Shown here in pieces: positions 1-6,810 of a stretch of DNA of 8,908 nt. Numbering within the stretch: the stretch's first letter is position 1; each line of letters starts with the position of its first letter. A program made the position numbers and the translations under genes. The stretch comes from Anaerolineales bacterium UBA877 (GTDB lineage: Bacteria; Chloroflexota; Anaerolineae; Anaerolineales; Villigracilaceae), in the NCBI GenBank assembly GCA_002294405.1, contig DBFP01000030.1, forward strand, positions 1,172 to 10,079. Reading direction: 5' to 3'. The notes beneath the pieces are model-generated. The model was given only the letters and a program-made list of their open reading frames with translations, did no database searches and was not told the origin of the DNA.

Positions 1-443
1 AAGGTTCCGCTGCTCAGGGCTCCAGTTTGGGTATCTTTTGTCCCGGGCCAAAGGTAGCTGATCTGTATAAGGCCGAGAGAGGTAACGTCCGGATCGGTCT
101 GGAACCCTCCTGTTGTGCTGAAAATTGGAGTGGCAATCACAACTACGCCGGCACCCTCAGGGAAACGCACAGCCTTGGGCGTGGCAATCCTTACAGCTAT
201 ATCCCCAACTTCCTCGGAATTAATATAAGCCACTTGGGTTTGACCACTGATCTTGGTATCCCTACAGTCGATAGCGCAGGACGTGGAGGTCTCATTATTG
301 TCACAGGTGCCATTCCCGCACGTGGTACCCGGTATCAGTGTGGACGACGCTGGATTGACCTGGGAACAACCGGAAAAGCTTGCCCAGATCATTAATAGGG
401 CAAAAATAACTGCAGCCGTGGGTGGAACTTTTTTTGGTTTCAT
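1..443 (-). CDS. Secreted lipoprotein with Cys-rich motif, 3' end outside window
   Basis: Reading the minus strand from the ATG at 443 gives 147 codons without a stop up to the window edge, so the gene is truncated by the window. The start is supported by GGAAG five bases upstream. Residues 1-26 form a lipoprotein signal: KK near the N-terminus, a hydrophobic stretch at about 10-23, and the lipobox-like FSGC with the candidate lipidated Cys at 26 (Phe at -3 is slightly unusual). A short Ser/Thr/Pro linker leads to four cysteines at 42, 47, 56 and 60 (C-x4-C-x8-C-x3-C, beginning CGNGTC and ending AIDC), a pattern common in extracellular proteins and probably two disulfides. From about residue 90 there is an alternating hydrophobic strand (GVVVIAT), then LIQISYLWPG and GALSSGT. 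This resembles the opening of an alpha/beta-hydrolase-like domain, but that is a guess. The protein is probably anchored outside the membrane; its function is not recognisable from this part. Confidence 0.75.
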   Translation of the reverse strand, partial: MKPKKVPPTAAVIFALLMIWASFSGCSQVNPASSTLIPGTTCGNGTCDNNETSTSCAIDCRDTKISGQTQVAYINSEEVGDIAVRIATPKAVRFPEGAGVVVIATPIFSTTGGFQTDPDVTSLGLIQISYLWPGTKDTQTGALSSGT

Positions 444-460
444 TTTCACTTCCGGGGTTT

Positions 461-469
461 ATTTTAGCA
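461..469 (-). promoter_or_regulatory. Possible extended -10 for the lipoprotein gene
   Basis: Read on the minus strand this is TGC-TAAAAT, an extended -10 pattern (TGn followed by a good -10). It would start transcription about 10 bases before the ribosome binding site region of the lipoprotein gene. No good -35 lies 16-18 bases upstream, which an extended -10 can tolerate. The position fits, but the match could be chance. Confidence 0.35.
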
Positions 470-672
470 CGAGGCTGAATCCCGTTGGAAGTTATTTTGT
501 GAATCTCACCTTATTCTGATACCTGAGAAGGTTTATTGCCAGCTTTCCTTCCATAAATTACGGGTTTTCCCTCCCGGCAAGATAAATCTCATTCTGAACC
601 CCTTACGAGGGTTGCGCGGTGGAATAAAACACGGTAATATTGTGTTGCTATGCTTTTCTTTACCCTGATTCT

Positions 673-678
673 TATAAT
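673..678 (+). promoter_or_regulatory. TATAAT -10 box upstream of the aminotransferase gene
   Basis: A perfect TATAAT sits about 95 bases before the aminotransferase ATG. The expected start of transcription is near 684-686, immediately at the first hairpin. The -35 is poor: ATGCTT at 650-655 has 17-bp spacing but a weak match, and TTGCTA at 645-650 is too far away. If real, the transcript would meet a terminator-like hairpin within about 50 bases. Confidence 0.45.
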
Positions 679-681
679 GCG

Positions 682-706
682 AGGCATTACATTTTTGGCA
701 ATGCCT
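682..706 (+). promoter_or_regulatory. Leader hairpin that overlaps the terminator stem
   Basis: AGGCATT (682-688) and AATGCCT (700-706) form a perfect 7-bp inverted repeat with an 11-base loop. Its right arm shares bases 704-706 with the left arm of the next hairpin (704-713), so the two cannot both be fully paired. That is the geometry of an antiterminator/terminator pair. No known riboswitch or T-box consensus is visible, and the leader is very short. Confidence 0.4.
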
Positions 707-737
707 GACAGGTGGACCTTACCTGCCAGGTTTTTTT
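704..737 (+). terminator. Intrinsic terminator or attenuator before the aminotransferase gene
   Basis: CCTGACAGGT (704-713) pairs with ACCTGCCAGG (721-730), 9 of 10 positions, across a 7-base loop, and is followed at once by seven T (731-737). The T run exists only in the plus direction. No plus-strand gene lies upstream in this region, since the neighbour is divergent. The signal therefore either attenuates the aminotransferase transcript, ends a tiny RNA starting near 685, or is a palindromic operator followed by chance by T residues. Confidence 0.6.
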
Positions 738-771
738 ATTGTCATTTTTACCTTGTCGGATAGGAGAAAGA

Positions 772-1998
772 ATGCAGACTCCCTGGGAATATCGATACGC
801 GAATCGAACTCAGCGAATGGGCAGTTCGGTTATCCGTGAATTACTAAAATTAACAGAACAACCAGATATCATCTCTTTTGGGGGAGGTTTGCCAGCCCCC
901 GAGGTTTTCCCGATCGAACAATTCAAGAACGCCTGCAACTATGTTCTGGAGAAAGAGGGTCCCCAATCACTGCAGTATAGCACCACGGAAGGGTATATTC
1001 CTTTGCGGGAGATGATCGCCCGTCACACCAGCCGCTATTCGGTTACGATCTCAGCTGATAATATCCTGATCACCTCCGGATCGCAGCAGGCCTTGGATTT
1101 TCTCGGACGAGTCTTTATAAACCAGGGGGATCACATTGTGGTTGAGTCACCCACATATCTTGGTGCCCTGCAAGCCTGGAACGCTTATGGAGCCCAATAC
1201 ATTTCTGTTCCTTCAGACGAAAACGGTATGGTCACTTCCGAACTTGAAAAAGCGTTGCGAATAGGCCCGAAATTCATCTATGTCCTCCCAAATTTCAAGA
1301 ATCCGGGTGGCACGACCTTAAGTTTGGAACGCCGCAAGCAGTTGGTTGAACTTGCTGACCAGTACGGGGTTCCGATTGTTGAAGACGATCCCTATGGTCA
1401 GTTGCGGTTTGAAGGCGATCACTTACCATCGCTGGTTTCTCTGGACAGCCAGTATCGCGGGGATGACGGAAGTTATACCGGGAATGTCATTTACCTGAGC
1501 ACATTTTCCAAGCTGCTGGCACCGGGGATCCGTCTGGCATGGGTCGTGGCACCTGAACAGGTAATCCGTAAATTGGTCCAATCCAAACAAGCGGCAGACT
1601 TGAATACCGCAGCCTTCAACCAGATGGTGGCATTTCAAGTGGCAAAAGGTGGTTTTTTAGACGAACACGTAAAATTCATCATCAAAGTATATAAAGAACG
1701 CCGGGATGTCATGCTGGAAACCATGGAAGAACTTTTCCCTCCTGGAGTCCGTTGGACAAAACCGCAGGGTGGGATGTTCCTGTGGGGCGTCCTTCCAGAA
1801 TGGATGGATGCCGCCGATGTACTAAAATCTGCCATCGCACGCAAGGTTGCCTTTGTTCCAGGTGAGTCGTTCCACCCGAATGGCGGTGGGAAAAATACCA
1901 TGCGCATCAATTTCTCTTATTCCAATCCGGATAAAATTCGGGAAGGCGTAGCCCGGTTGGGCATCCTTCTGAAAGAACTGGTCTCAGAACATAAGTGA
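772..1998 (+). CDS. PLP-dependent aminotransferase, LysN-like (2-aminoadipate type)
   Basis: This 408-residue fold-type I PLP aminotransferase probably transfers an amino group between 2-oxoglutarate/glutamate and a 2-oxo acid in the cytosol. Overall it resembles Thermus LysN, which makes 2-aminoadipate in the LysW-dependent lysine route and also accepts leucine and aromatic amino acids. Visible hallmarks are IRELLKLT (Arg22, at the position of the LysN substrate-binding arginine), FGGGLPAPE, YSTTEGY (69-75), SGSQQALD, NFKNPGG with Asn177, EDDPY with Asp205 and Tyr208 for the cofactor ring, the Schiff-base Lys247 in TFSKLLAPG, and the carboxylate-binding Arg378 in MRINFSY. The ATG at 772 was chosen because AGGAG (762-766) precedes it and the family's N-terminus starts there; a GTG at 712 lies inside a terminator stem. 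The gene stands alone, with its own promoter region and terminator and no lysine genes beside it, so the exact substrate is open. Confidence 0.9.
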   Translation: MQTPWEYRYANRTQRMGSSVIRELLKLTEQPDIISFGGGLPAPEVFPIEQFKNACNYVLEKEGPQSLQYSTTEGYIPLREMIARHTSRYSVTISADNILITSGSQQALDFLGRVFINQGDHIVVESPTYLGALQAWNAYGAQYISVPSDENGMVTSELEKALRIGPKFIYVLPNFKNPGGTTLSLERRKQLVELADQYGVPIVEDDPYGQLRFEGDHLPSLVSLDSQYRGDDGSYTGNVIYLSTFSKLLAPGIRLAWVVAPEQVIRKLVQSKQAADLNTAAFNQMVAFQVAKGGFLDEHVKFIIKVYKERRDVMLETMEELFPPGVRWTKPQGGMFLWGVLPEWMDAADVLKSAIARKVAFVPGESFHPNGGGKNTMRINFSYSNPDKIREGVARLGILLKELVSEHK

Positions 1999-2003
1999 CA
2001 TAA

Positions 2004-2038
2004 ACCTCCTGCAAACCGAAAGGTGCAGGAGGTCTTTT
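2004..2038 (+). terminator. Intrinsic terminator of the aminotransferase gene
   Basis: ACCTCCTGCA (2004-2013) and TGCAGGAGGT (2024-2033) are a perfect 10-bp inverted repeat, followed by CTTTTGTATTT. An alternative fold closes an inner ACC-GAAA-GGT stem with a GNRA tetraloop. It begins six bases after the stop codon. In the minus direction the stem is followed only by TTTATGT, so it may also stop convergent moaA transcripts weakly. The remaining bases up to 2198 hold no gene; no better moaA terminator is visible there. Confidence 0.9.
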
Positions 2039-2198
2039 GTATTTCCCTCAAATTCCTAATTTAATACCAGGGAAGGCCTCCCTTAATCAATCTCGTAGGT
2101 CTATTGATATTGGCATGATTGTCCCCCTAACATATATCTACCCGGAAAGAAATGCGGGGGTCTCCCTCCGACATGGATATATATTCTCTGGGTGGAGA

Positions 2199-3179
2199 TT
2201 AACCTCCAATTTCACTCATTACACGATTCATTGGGATTTCCATATTTGCGAGACCATGTCCCCAGGGTTTGTTCCAAATGGTTTCCAATACAAGGTTCCG
2301 CAAGTCTTCGAGTGAGGCACCTGACCGCAAAGGTGTCAGCAAATCTACCTCATACTCCCTGAGGAGGCACATTTTCAAGATCCCATCCGGGGTCAACCGG
2401 GCACGGGTACACTCCGAACAGAAAGGTGCGCTGACAGATGCTATGAATCCGATGTCACCTTGTGCACCCGGTAAACGAAAAATGCGTGCCTCGCCGTCCA
2501 AATCACCTTCATTTTCAGGCATCAGGGGACCAAGAACCTCCTCGATGCGTGTCTGCATTTCAACAGCAGTGACCATCTGCCCGACCTGGAAGTCTGTGGC
2601 GCCATCAAAAGGCATCATCTCTATAAAGCGCATCCTCCAGGGATGGTCGCGGGTCAAGCCCGCCAGGTCAACAATATCGTCTTCGTTGTAGCCTCGCACC
2701 ACCACTGCGTTCAGCTTGATCGGAATCAATCTGGCTTTTTCAGCTGCAAGAATGCCCTGCCACACCTTCTCGATGTCACCGCCGCGTGTCAATCGGTTGA
2801 ACTTCTCTGGATTGAGCGTGTCAATGCTGACATTTACCCGTTCCAGGCCAGCCTCGGCTAACGGCTTGGCAAGTGTCGAGAGGAGAACTCCATTGGTTGT
2901 CATTGAAACAGACTTTATGCCAGGCGTGTTTGTGATCCCGCGCACGATATCAACAATATGGGCCCGCATGGTTGGTTCACCCCCTGTCAGGCGAACCTTT
3001 TCGAACCCCAATCCTGCGAACAGGCGTGCGAATAACAAAACCTCATCATCCTGCATCATCTCAGCAGTGGGTCGGAAAGACATCTCCTCAGGCATGCAAT
3101 AGATACAACGCAGGTTGCAATGGTCAGTGAGACTAATTCTTAAATAATGGATTTTACGTCCAAAACGGTCAAAAGCCAT
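2199..3179 (-). CDS. moaA: GTP 3',8-cyclase MoaA (molybdenum cofactor biosynthesis)
   Basis: This 326-residue radical-SAM enzyme, with two 4Fe-4S clusters, rearranges GTP to 3',8-cyclo-7,8-dihydro-GTP, the first step of molybdenum cofactor synthesis in the cytosol. The N-terminal cluster motif is C21-x3-C25-x2-C28, preceded by the family opening FGRKIHYLRISLTDHCN. GGEP at 66-69 is the SAM-binding motif. The second cluster that binds substrate is C254-x2-C257-x13-C271. The protein ends in the conserved Gly-Gly tail (325-326), which in MoaA reaches into the active site, so the protein looks complete and functional. Length is normal for the family. The ATG at 3179 has GAGGAA just upstream. No other cofactor gene (moaC, moeA, mogA and so on) lies in the window. 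The gene is convergent with the aminotransferase gene and divergent from the PIN/TRAM gene. Confidence 0.97.
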   Translation of the reverse strand: MAFDRFGRKIHYLRISLTDHCNLRCIYCMPEEMSFRPTAEMMQDDEVLLFARLFAGLGFEKVRLTGGEPTMRAHIVDIVRGITNTPGIKSVSMTTNGVLLSTLAKPLAEAGLERVNVSIDTLNPEKFNRLTRGGDIEKVWQGILAAEKARLIPIKLNAVVVRGYNEDDIVDLAGLTRDHPWRMRFIEMMPFDGATDFQVGQMVTAVEMQTRIEEVLGPLMPENEGDLDGEARIFRLPGAQGDIGFIASVSAPFCSECTRARLTPDGILKMCLLREYEVDLLTPLRSGASLEDLRNLVLETIWNKPWGHGLANMEIPMNRVMSEIGG

Positions 3180-3212
3180 TCTTCCTCGTGAAAATGGATT
3201 GTGGGTGGACAG

Positions 3213-3241
3213 ATTATACCTGTTTCCGAAATTTCTACCAA
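3213..3241 (-). promoter_or_regulatory. moaA promoter
   Basis: On the minus strand TTGGTA (3241-3236) is followed after exactly 17 bases by a perfect TATAAT (3218-3213). Transcription should start near 3206, about 27 bases before the moaA ATG. The -35 box directly abuts the -35 of the oppositely directed promoter. Confidence 0.75.
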
Positions 3242-3270
3242 TTGACGGGCAGTGTCAGGCGTGCTATTAT
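3242..3270 (+). promoter_or_regulatory. Promoter of the PIN/TRAM gene
   Basis: TTGACG (3242-3247), a 17-base spacer and TATTAT (3265-3270) give a strong sigma-70-like promoter; TGC just before the -10 also makes it an extended -10. The start is expected near 3277. It is followed by a very AT-rich leader of about 39 bases that ends in GAGAGGAG before the ATG. Confidence 0.8.
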
Positions 3271-3315
3271 CGATTGGATTTATTTATTATTATTTATTCG
3301 AGAGGAGTTATTGAA

Positions 3316-4374
3316 ATGAGCTCTGATTTTTTTATTCGCATTATTGGAATGGCCATTTTTTCCATACTAGGGGTATACGTGGGGGACGGTCTGTCGAGAT
3401 ACAGTCCCGATCAGCAGCTTTTCTTCACCATCACTTTTACCCTGGTTGGAGCCCTGTTTGGACTGATATTAACTCCATATATCACCACCCGCCCAATCCG
3501 GGCCTTACGCTCCATGCTGGGTCGGATCGCCGCTGAGACATTGTTCTCCAGCCTGATCGGTCTGGCACTCGGGTTGATCACCGCCGCACTGCTGGCATTC
3601 CCGCTTTCACTGCTGCCCACCCCCCTTGGGAAAATCATGCCCCTGGTGGGTGTACTCTTTTTCAGCTATTTCGGTGTTGCTGTTTTTACCACCCGCCAGG
3701 CAGATATTGCCAATATCCTCGGTGGGTTGACTTCCCGCCGGGAGGAAAGCACCAGCACCGGCGGATCTCCAACTAACAGGACCATCCTTTTAGATACCAG
3801 TGTAATCATTGATGGGCGGGTCGCAGATATTGCCAAGACCGGATTCCTTCCTGGCACCCTGCTTATCCCACGCTTTGTTTTAAATGAACTCCAGTATATC
3901 GCTGACTCCCCTGACAGCCTTAGGCGTCAGCGGGGACGGCGCGGCATGGAAGTGCTGGCTGAATTACAAAAAGCCTCGGCAGTGGTCGTTCGCATCAGTG
4001 ATGTTGACGTGGAAGGGGTTCGCGAAGTTGACGACAAGCTGGTTATCCTCGCCCGGCAAATGAAATGCCCCATCCTGACCAATGACTTCAACCTGAACCG
4101 TATTGCCGAACTCCAGGGGGTGCTCATCCTGAACATTAATGAATTGGCAAATGCGGTCAAGTCAGTCGTCCTTCCCGGAGAGCTGATGTCAGTCAATGTC
4201 ATCCAGGAAGGCAAGGAAATTAACCAGGGCGTTGGATATATGGAAGATGGCACCATGGTAGTGGTGGAAAATGGGAACAAATATTTAAATAAGGAAATTA
4301 CTGTCACGGTAACCAAAGTCCTGCAGACTGCCGCTGGGCGGATGATCTTCGCCCGACCTGAAGGAAAAGAATAG
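3316..4374 (+). CDS. YacL-like integral membrane PIN/TRAM domain protein
   Basis: This 352-residue protein combines an N-terminal membrane part, a PIN nuclease-fold domain and a C-terminal TRAM domain, the arrangement of Bacillus YacL (COG4956). About four hydrophobic segments lie near 7-23, 35-53, 76-98 and 107-125. A Ser/Thr/Gly linker (about 140-153) leads to the PIN domain with its acidic residues Asp160 in LLDTSVIIDGR, Glu191 in LNELQ, Asp239/Asp240 in VDDKL and Asp257 in TNDFN. The catalytic set therefore appears intact. Residues about 287-348 form the TRAM domain, a small beta-barrel that binds RNA in related proteins. The role is unproven; a membrane-tethered RNA-binding protein or ribonuclease is the family-based guess. 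The ATG at 3316 follows GAGAGGAG. An upstream in-frame start at 3199 would precede the promoter and is rejected. Like yacL in Firmicutes, it sits upstream of cysS and rlmB. Confidence 0.92.
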   Translation: MSSDFFIRIIGMAIFSILGVYVGDGLSRYSPDQQLFFTITFTLVGALFGLILTPYITTRPIRALRSMLGRIAAETLFSSLIGLALGLITAALLAFPLSLLPTPLGKIMPLVGVLFFSYFGVAVFTTRQADIANILGGLTSRREESTSTGGSPTNRTILLDTSVIIDGRVADIAKTGFLPGTLLIPRFVLNELQYIADSPDSLRRQRGRRGMEVLAELQKASAVVVRISDVDVEGVREVDDKLVILARQMKCPILTNDFNLNRIAELQGVLILNINELANAVKSVVLPGELMSVNVIQEGKEINQGVGYMEDGTMVVVENGNKYLNKEITVTVTKVLQTAAGRMIFARPEGKE

Positions 4375-4472
4375 TTATTCATCATTATTCTGACTAAGCG
4401 CGGTCTCCACCCTTTTTTCGCTGATCTAAATAATTCAGGTTCCCCCTCAGACTCCACACCATACCTTTGATT

Positions 4473-4478
4473 TATAAT
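4473..4478 (+). promoter_or_regulatory. Possible -10 box of cysS
   Basis: A perfect TATAAT lies 29 bases before the cysS ATG, giving an expected start near 4485 and a leader of about 23 bases that contains the ribosome binding site. No convincing -35 is present at 16-18 bases. The gap between the PIN/TRAM gene and cysS shows no T-box features and no clear terminator, so read-through from upstream is also possible. Confidence 0.4.
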
Positions 4479-4507
4479 TACCCAAGGTTATTCCAGGGAA
4501 GGTTCGC

Positions 4508-5905
4508 ATGCTGCGCGTTTACAACACTCTCTCTCGAAAAAAAGAGGAATTTCAGACTCTTGAACCGGGTTTGGTCAGGATGTATGTCTGTGGTCCAACA
4601 GTCTATTCTGACGCGCACATTGGACATGCGATGTCAGCGATTGTCTTTGATATTGCACGTCGCTACCTGGAATACCGGGGGTACAAGGTCCGTTTCGTGA
4701 TGAACTTTACGGACGTCGATGATAAGATCATCAACCGGGCAAATAAACTTGGAACGGATCCACAATCCCTGGCAGAATCGTATATTTCCGCCTTTAGGAA
4801 ACATCTTGAAGATCTGAATATAATGCCTGCCACGGTAAACCCGCGCGCCACCCAAACGATGGACAAAATCCAGTCAATGATCCAAGGTTTGATAGTCAAG
4901 GAGTTTGCCTACCCTGCCAGGAACGGAGATGTCTATTTCCGGGTCACCCGTGACCCCGGCTATGGGAAATTATCCGGACGTAAGATCGAAGATATGCAAG
5001 CCGGTTCCAGGATAGAAATTGAAGATGAAAAAGAACACCCCATGGATTTTGCCCTCTGGAAAGCAGCCAAACCCGGCGAACCCGCTTGGGAGAGTCCTTG
5101 GGGCAAGGGTCGTCCTGGCTGGCACATCGAGTGTTCGGCGATGAACCTGGAAATCCTGGGGGAACAAATAGACATCCATGGCGGCGGTAATGACCTGGTC
5201 TTCCCGCATCATGAAAACGAGGTGGCCCAGACTGAGAGTTACACCGGGAAATTCTTTGCCAGGTATTGGATGCACAATGGAATGTTACAGTTGCAGGGCG
5301 AGAAGATGTCCAAATCGATCGGTAATATGGTGACGATTGATGAGTTCCTTTCTCACCATGAAGCAGATGCATTGCGGATGATGATCCTAAACGGCTCATA
5401 TCGCGCCCCTCTTTCATATTCAGATGACATTGTAGACGCTGCAGAACGCGGCCTCGACCGGATGAGATCCGCGCTTAAACCTTCCACCTTGGGTGCCTCC
5501 GGCGCTTCCAGCGAAATAAAAGCCGCGTTGGAAAAACAAATGGAGGCCACTCAGCAGGTCTTTGTTGAGGCCATGGACGATGACTTTAATTCTTCGGGGG
5601 GACTGGCAGCCTTATTCGAACTGGTGCGTGTCATCAACACATCTCGGGATGATGGCGCAACGGATGCCGAACTTAAAACGGCACAGGATACCCTGCAAAA
5701 ACTGTCCGGTGTTTTTGGATTGCGGTTGACTGAAAAGAAAAGGCCCGGCAGTCAGGCTGACAAATTCATCTCCCTGCTGGTTGAAATCAGGTCGGAAATG
5801 CGCAAGCAGGGGAATTGGGTCATGTCGGACCTTATTCGCGACCGCCTCAAGGAGTTGGAGGTGGTCGTGGAGGACAGCAAGGGAATAACAACTTGGCACT
5901 GGTAA
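4508..5905 (+). CDS. cysS: Cysteinyl-tRNA synthetase
   Basis: This 465-residue class I aminoacyl-tRNA synthetase charges tRNA-Cys with cysteine using ATP, in the cytosol. The sequence shows MYVCGPTVY with Cys28, the HIGH motif at 37-40, [12 protein letters not shown] (67-78), WHIECSAM with Cys209, and FPHHENE with His234 and Glu238. Cys28, Cys209, His234 and Glu238 are the zinc ligands that give cysteine selectivity. KMSKS lies at 266-270. The C-terminal helical DALR-type domain contains the family's AMDDDFN, and the end [20 protein letters not shown] is typical. Length is normal and nothing is missing. The ATG at 4508 follows GGGAAGG. The gene ends in its own terminator, which separates it from the methyltransferase gene. 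Confidence 0.98.
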   Translation: MLRVYNTLSRKKEEFQTLEPGLVRMYVCGPTVYSDAHIGHAMSAIVFDIARRYLEYRGYKVRFVMNFTDVDDKIINRANKLGTDPQSLAESYISAFRKHLEDLNIMPATVNPRATQTMDKIQSMIQGLIVKEFAYPARNGDVYFRVTRDPGYGKLSGRKIEDMQAGSRIEIEDEKEHPMDFALWKAAKPGEPAWESPWGKGRPGWHIECSAMNLEILGEQIDIHGGGNDLVFPHHENEVAQTESYTGKFFARYWMHNGMLQLQGEKMSKSIGNMVTIDEFLSHHEADALRMMILNGSYRAPLSYSDDIVDAAERGLDRMRSALKPSTLGASGASSEIKAALEKQMEATQQVFVEAMDDDFNSSGGLAALFELVRVINTSRDDGATDAELKTAQDTLQKLSGVFGLRLTEKKRPGSQADKFISLLVEIRSEMRKQGNWVMSDLIRDRLKELEVVVEDSKGITTWHW

Positions 5906-5949
5906 CGGGTAGGGAAAAGTCTTACGATGACCCTCGACAGATCATGAAT

Positions 5950-5979
5950 AAACTTTCGGGATATTCTCGGAAGTTTTTT
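5950..5979 (+). terminator. Intrinsic terminator of cysS
   Basis: AAACTTTCGGG (5950-5960), the loop ATATT and CTCGGAAGTTT (5966-5976) form an 11-bp stem with two G-U pairs, running into six T (5974-5979). It lies about 45 bases after the cysS stop and before the methyltransferase gene. Transcription of the latter therefore needs its own promoter or read-through. Confidence 0.85.
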
Positions 5980-6059
5980 CTTCCTGTCTCCTTTTCACGC
6001 CTATCCATGTCCATTCCGAGATTCGTCAACAGCGTCCTCTCCCCGATCAATTCGACGAA

Positions 6060-6089
6060 TTGAATAAGATTTGCGGTTCAATCTATAAG
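6060..6089 (+). promoter_or_regulatory. Possible promoter of the methyltransferase gene
   Basis: TTGAAT (6060-6065), an 18-base spacer and TATAAG (6084-6089) match 4/6 and 5/6 of the sigma-70 consensus. Transcription would start near 6096, 15 bases before the ATG at 6111. If correct, it rules out the in-frame TTG at 6060 as the start codon. Confidence 0.35.
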
Positions 6090-6110
6090 AAAGTGTCTAA
6101 GAATAATCGT

Positions 6111-6746
6111 ATGCCTGTAAGTGACGATTTTTCCTCTTCTGAATTCGATGCCTGGGCTGACACTTATGACCAGTCGATTAGCTCTGATCGGTTCCCCTTT
6201 ACTGGTTACGAAAGGCTTATGGATAAAGTTGTGACAATGGCGAAAGTTAAGCCGGGTATGTCTGTCCTGGATCTGGGATCTGGAACAGGTAATCTTGCCT
6301 TCCGTTTTTTTCAATTGGAATGTAATTTGTTCTGTTGCGACTTTTCTTTTCCCATGCTTCAAAAAGCACGAAAAAAAATACCCGGGGTGGGTTTCTTCCA
6401 ATGCGACCTTCGGGTCCCGGTTCCCCTGCAATTGAGTGGATCATTCGATCGTATCGTATCAGCATACGTCTTCCACCACTTCGATCTCGACGAAAAGATC
6501 CGCATCCTGCACCGACTGTTGGTTAAAATGTCAAAGTCCAGTTGCATCATTATTGGGGACATATCGTTCCAAAATCAATCTACCCTGGAAATAGCCAGGG
6601 CTGATGCTGGAAACGAATGGGAGCAGGAATTCTATTGGATTGCGGATGAGACACTGGCTGCCATGCAAATTGCGGGGATGCGGGTTGAATATCTTCAAGT
6701 TTCTTCCTGTGCAGGTGTATATTTCATTACCCATCCAGATGGTTGA
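6111..6746 (+). CDS. Class I SAM-dependent methyltransferase
   Basis: This 211-residue soluble protein has a Rossmann-type methyltransferase fold. It shows FDAWADTYDQSI (12-23), an opening seen in YrrT-like and UbiE-like methyltransferases; motif I VLDLGSGTGN (52-61); Asp77 in CCDFS, where SAM hydroxyls bind; CDLRVP with Asp99; FDRIVSAYVFHHF (112-124); and IIIGDIS at the fifth strand. The substrate cannot be told. A YrrT-like enzyme of unknown substrate sits in a methionine-to-cysteine gene cluster in Bacillus, so closeness to cysS is suggestive at most. The start is uncertain: the ATG at 6111 matches the family's N-terminus but has no Shine-Dalgarno sequence, and an in-frame TTG at 6060 would add 17 residues. 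The gene looks more AT-rich and cysteine-rich than its neighbours. It lies between a terminator and a new promoter, so it appears to be its own unit. Confidence 0.85.
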   Translation: MPVSDDFSSSEFDAWADTYDQSISSDRFPFTGYERLMDKVVTMAKVKPGMSVLDLGSGTGNLAFRFFQLECNLFCCDFSFPMLQKARKKIPGVGFFQCDLRVPVPLQLSGSFDRIVSAYVFHHFDLDEKIRILHRLLVKMSKSSCIIIGDISFQNQSTLEIARADAGNEWEQEFYWIADETLAAMQIAGMRVEYLQVSSCAGVYFITHPDG

Positions 6747-6810
6747 AGATCAGATAGTATCGACATGGAATATAAGGGAGTACACAATTAAGCAACCTTT
6801 TTGCATATCG

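Larger units (their letters stand above)
444..771. other. Divergent intergenic region, 328 bases
   Basis: No credible gene lies here. It separates the minus-strand lipoprotein gene from the plus-strand aminotransferase gene, so it must carry promoters for both. On the left are a possible extended -10 for the lipoprotein gene (461-469) and a small palindrome GTGAATCTCAC (499-509) about 45 bases upstream of its start region. In the middle is a weak inverted repeat AACCC/GGGTT (597-601 and 609-613). On the right are a consensus TATAAT, two overlapping hairpins and a T7 run, described separately. Bases 514-590 hold nothing I can interpret. Confidence 0.6.

Noticed and set aside
499..509. GTGAATCTCAC as a CRP-type operator
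   Set aside because: CRP sites have a six-base spacer between TGTGA and TCACA; here it is three, and the flanks do not match.
27..519. Plus-strand open frames at 27-395 and 253-519
   Set aside because: They are antisense to the lipoprotein frame, have no ribosome binding site, and show no family resemblance, whereas the minus frame shows a signal peptide, lipobox and SD.
2068..2090. AGGGAGGCCTTCCCT-like hairpin as a moaA terminator
   Set aside because: The stem is only about six pairs with a three-base loop, and no T run follows on the minus strand.
2121..2187. ATATATC (2132-2138) and GATATAT (2176-2182) inverted repeat enclosing CCCG/CGGG and a GGGGG run, possible structured RNA
   Set aside because: The arms are short and AT-only with a 37-base interior, it lies downstream of two convergent genes, and no T run follows. 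Probably chance.
3199..3315. Upstream in-frame start of the PIN/TRAM gene at 3199
   Set aside because: It would begin upstream of the promoter at 3242-3270. The ATG at 3316 has a strong SD and the N-terminal membrane segment begins there.
4375..4430. Terminator after the PIN/TRAM gene (AGCG...CGCT near a run of T at 4412-4417)
   Set aside because: The arms are four bases with a long loop and the T run lies inside the loop, so it does not form an intrinsic terminator.
4375..4507. T-box or cysteine riboswitch before cysS
   Set aside because: The gap is only 133 bases, with no T-box consensus and no competing hairpins. Only a -10 box and SD are evident.
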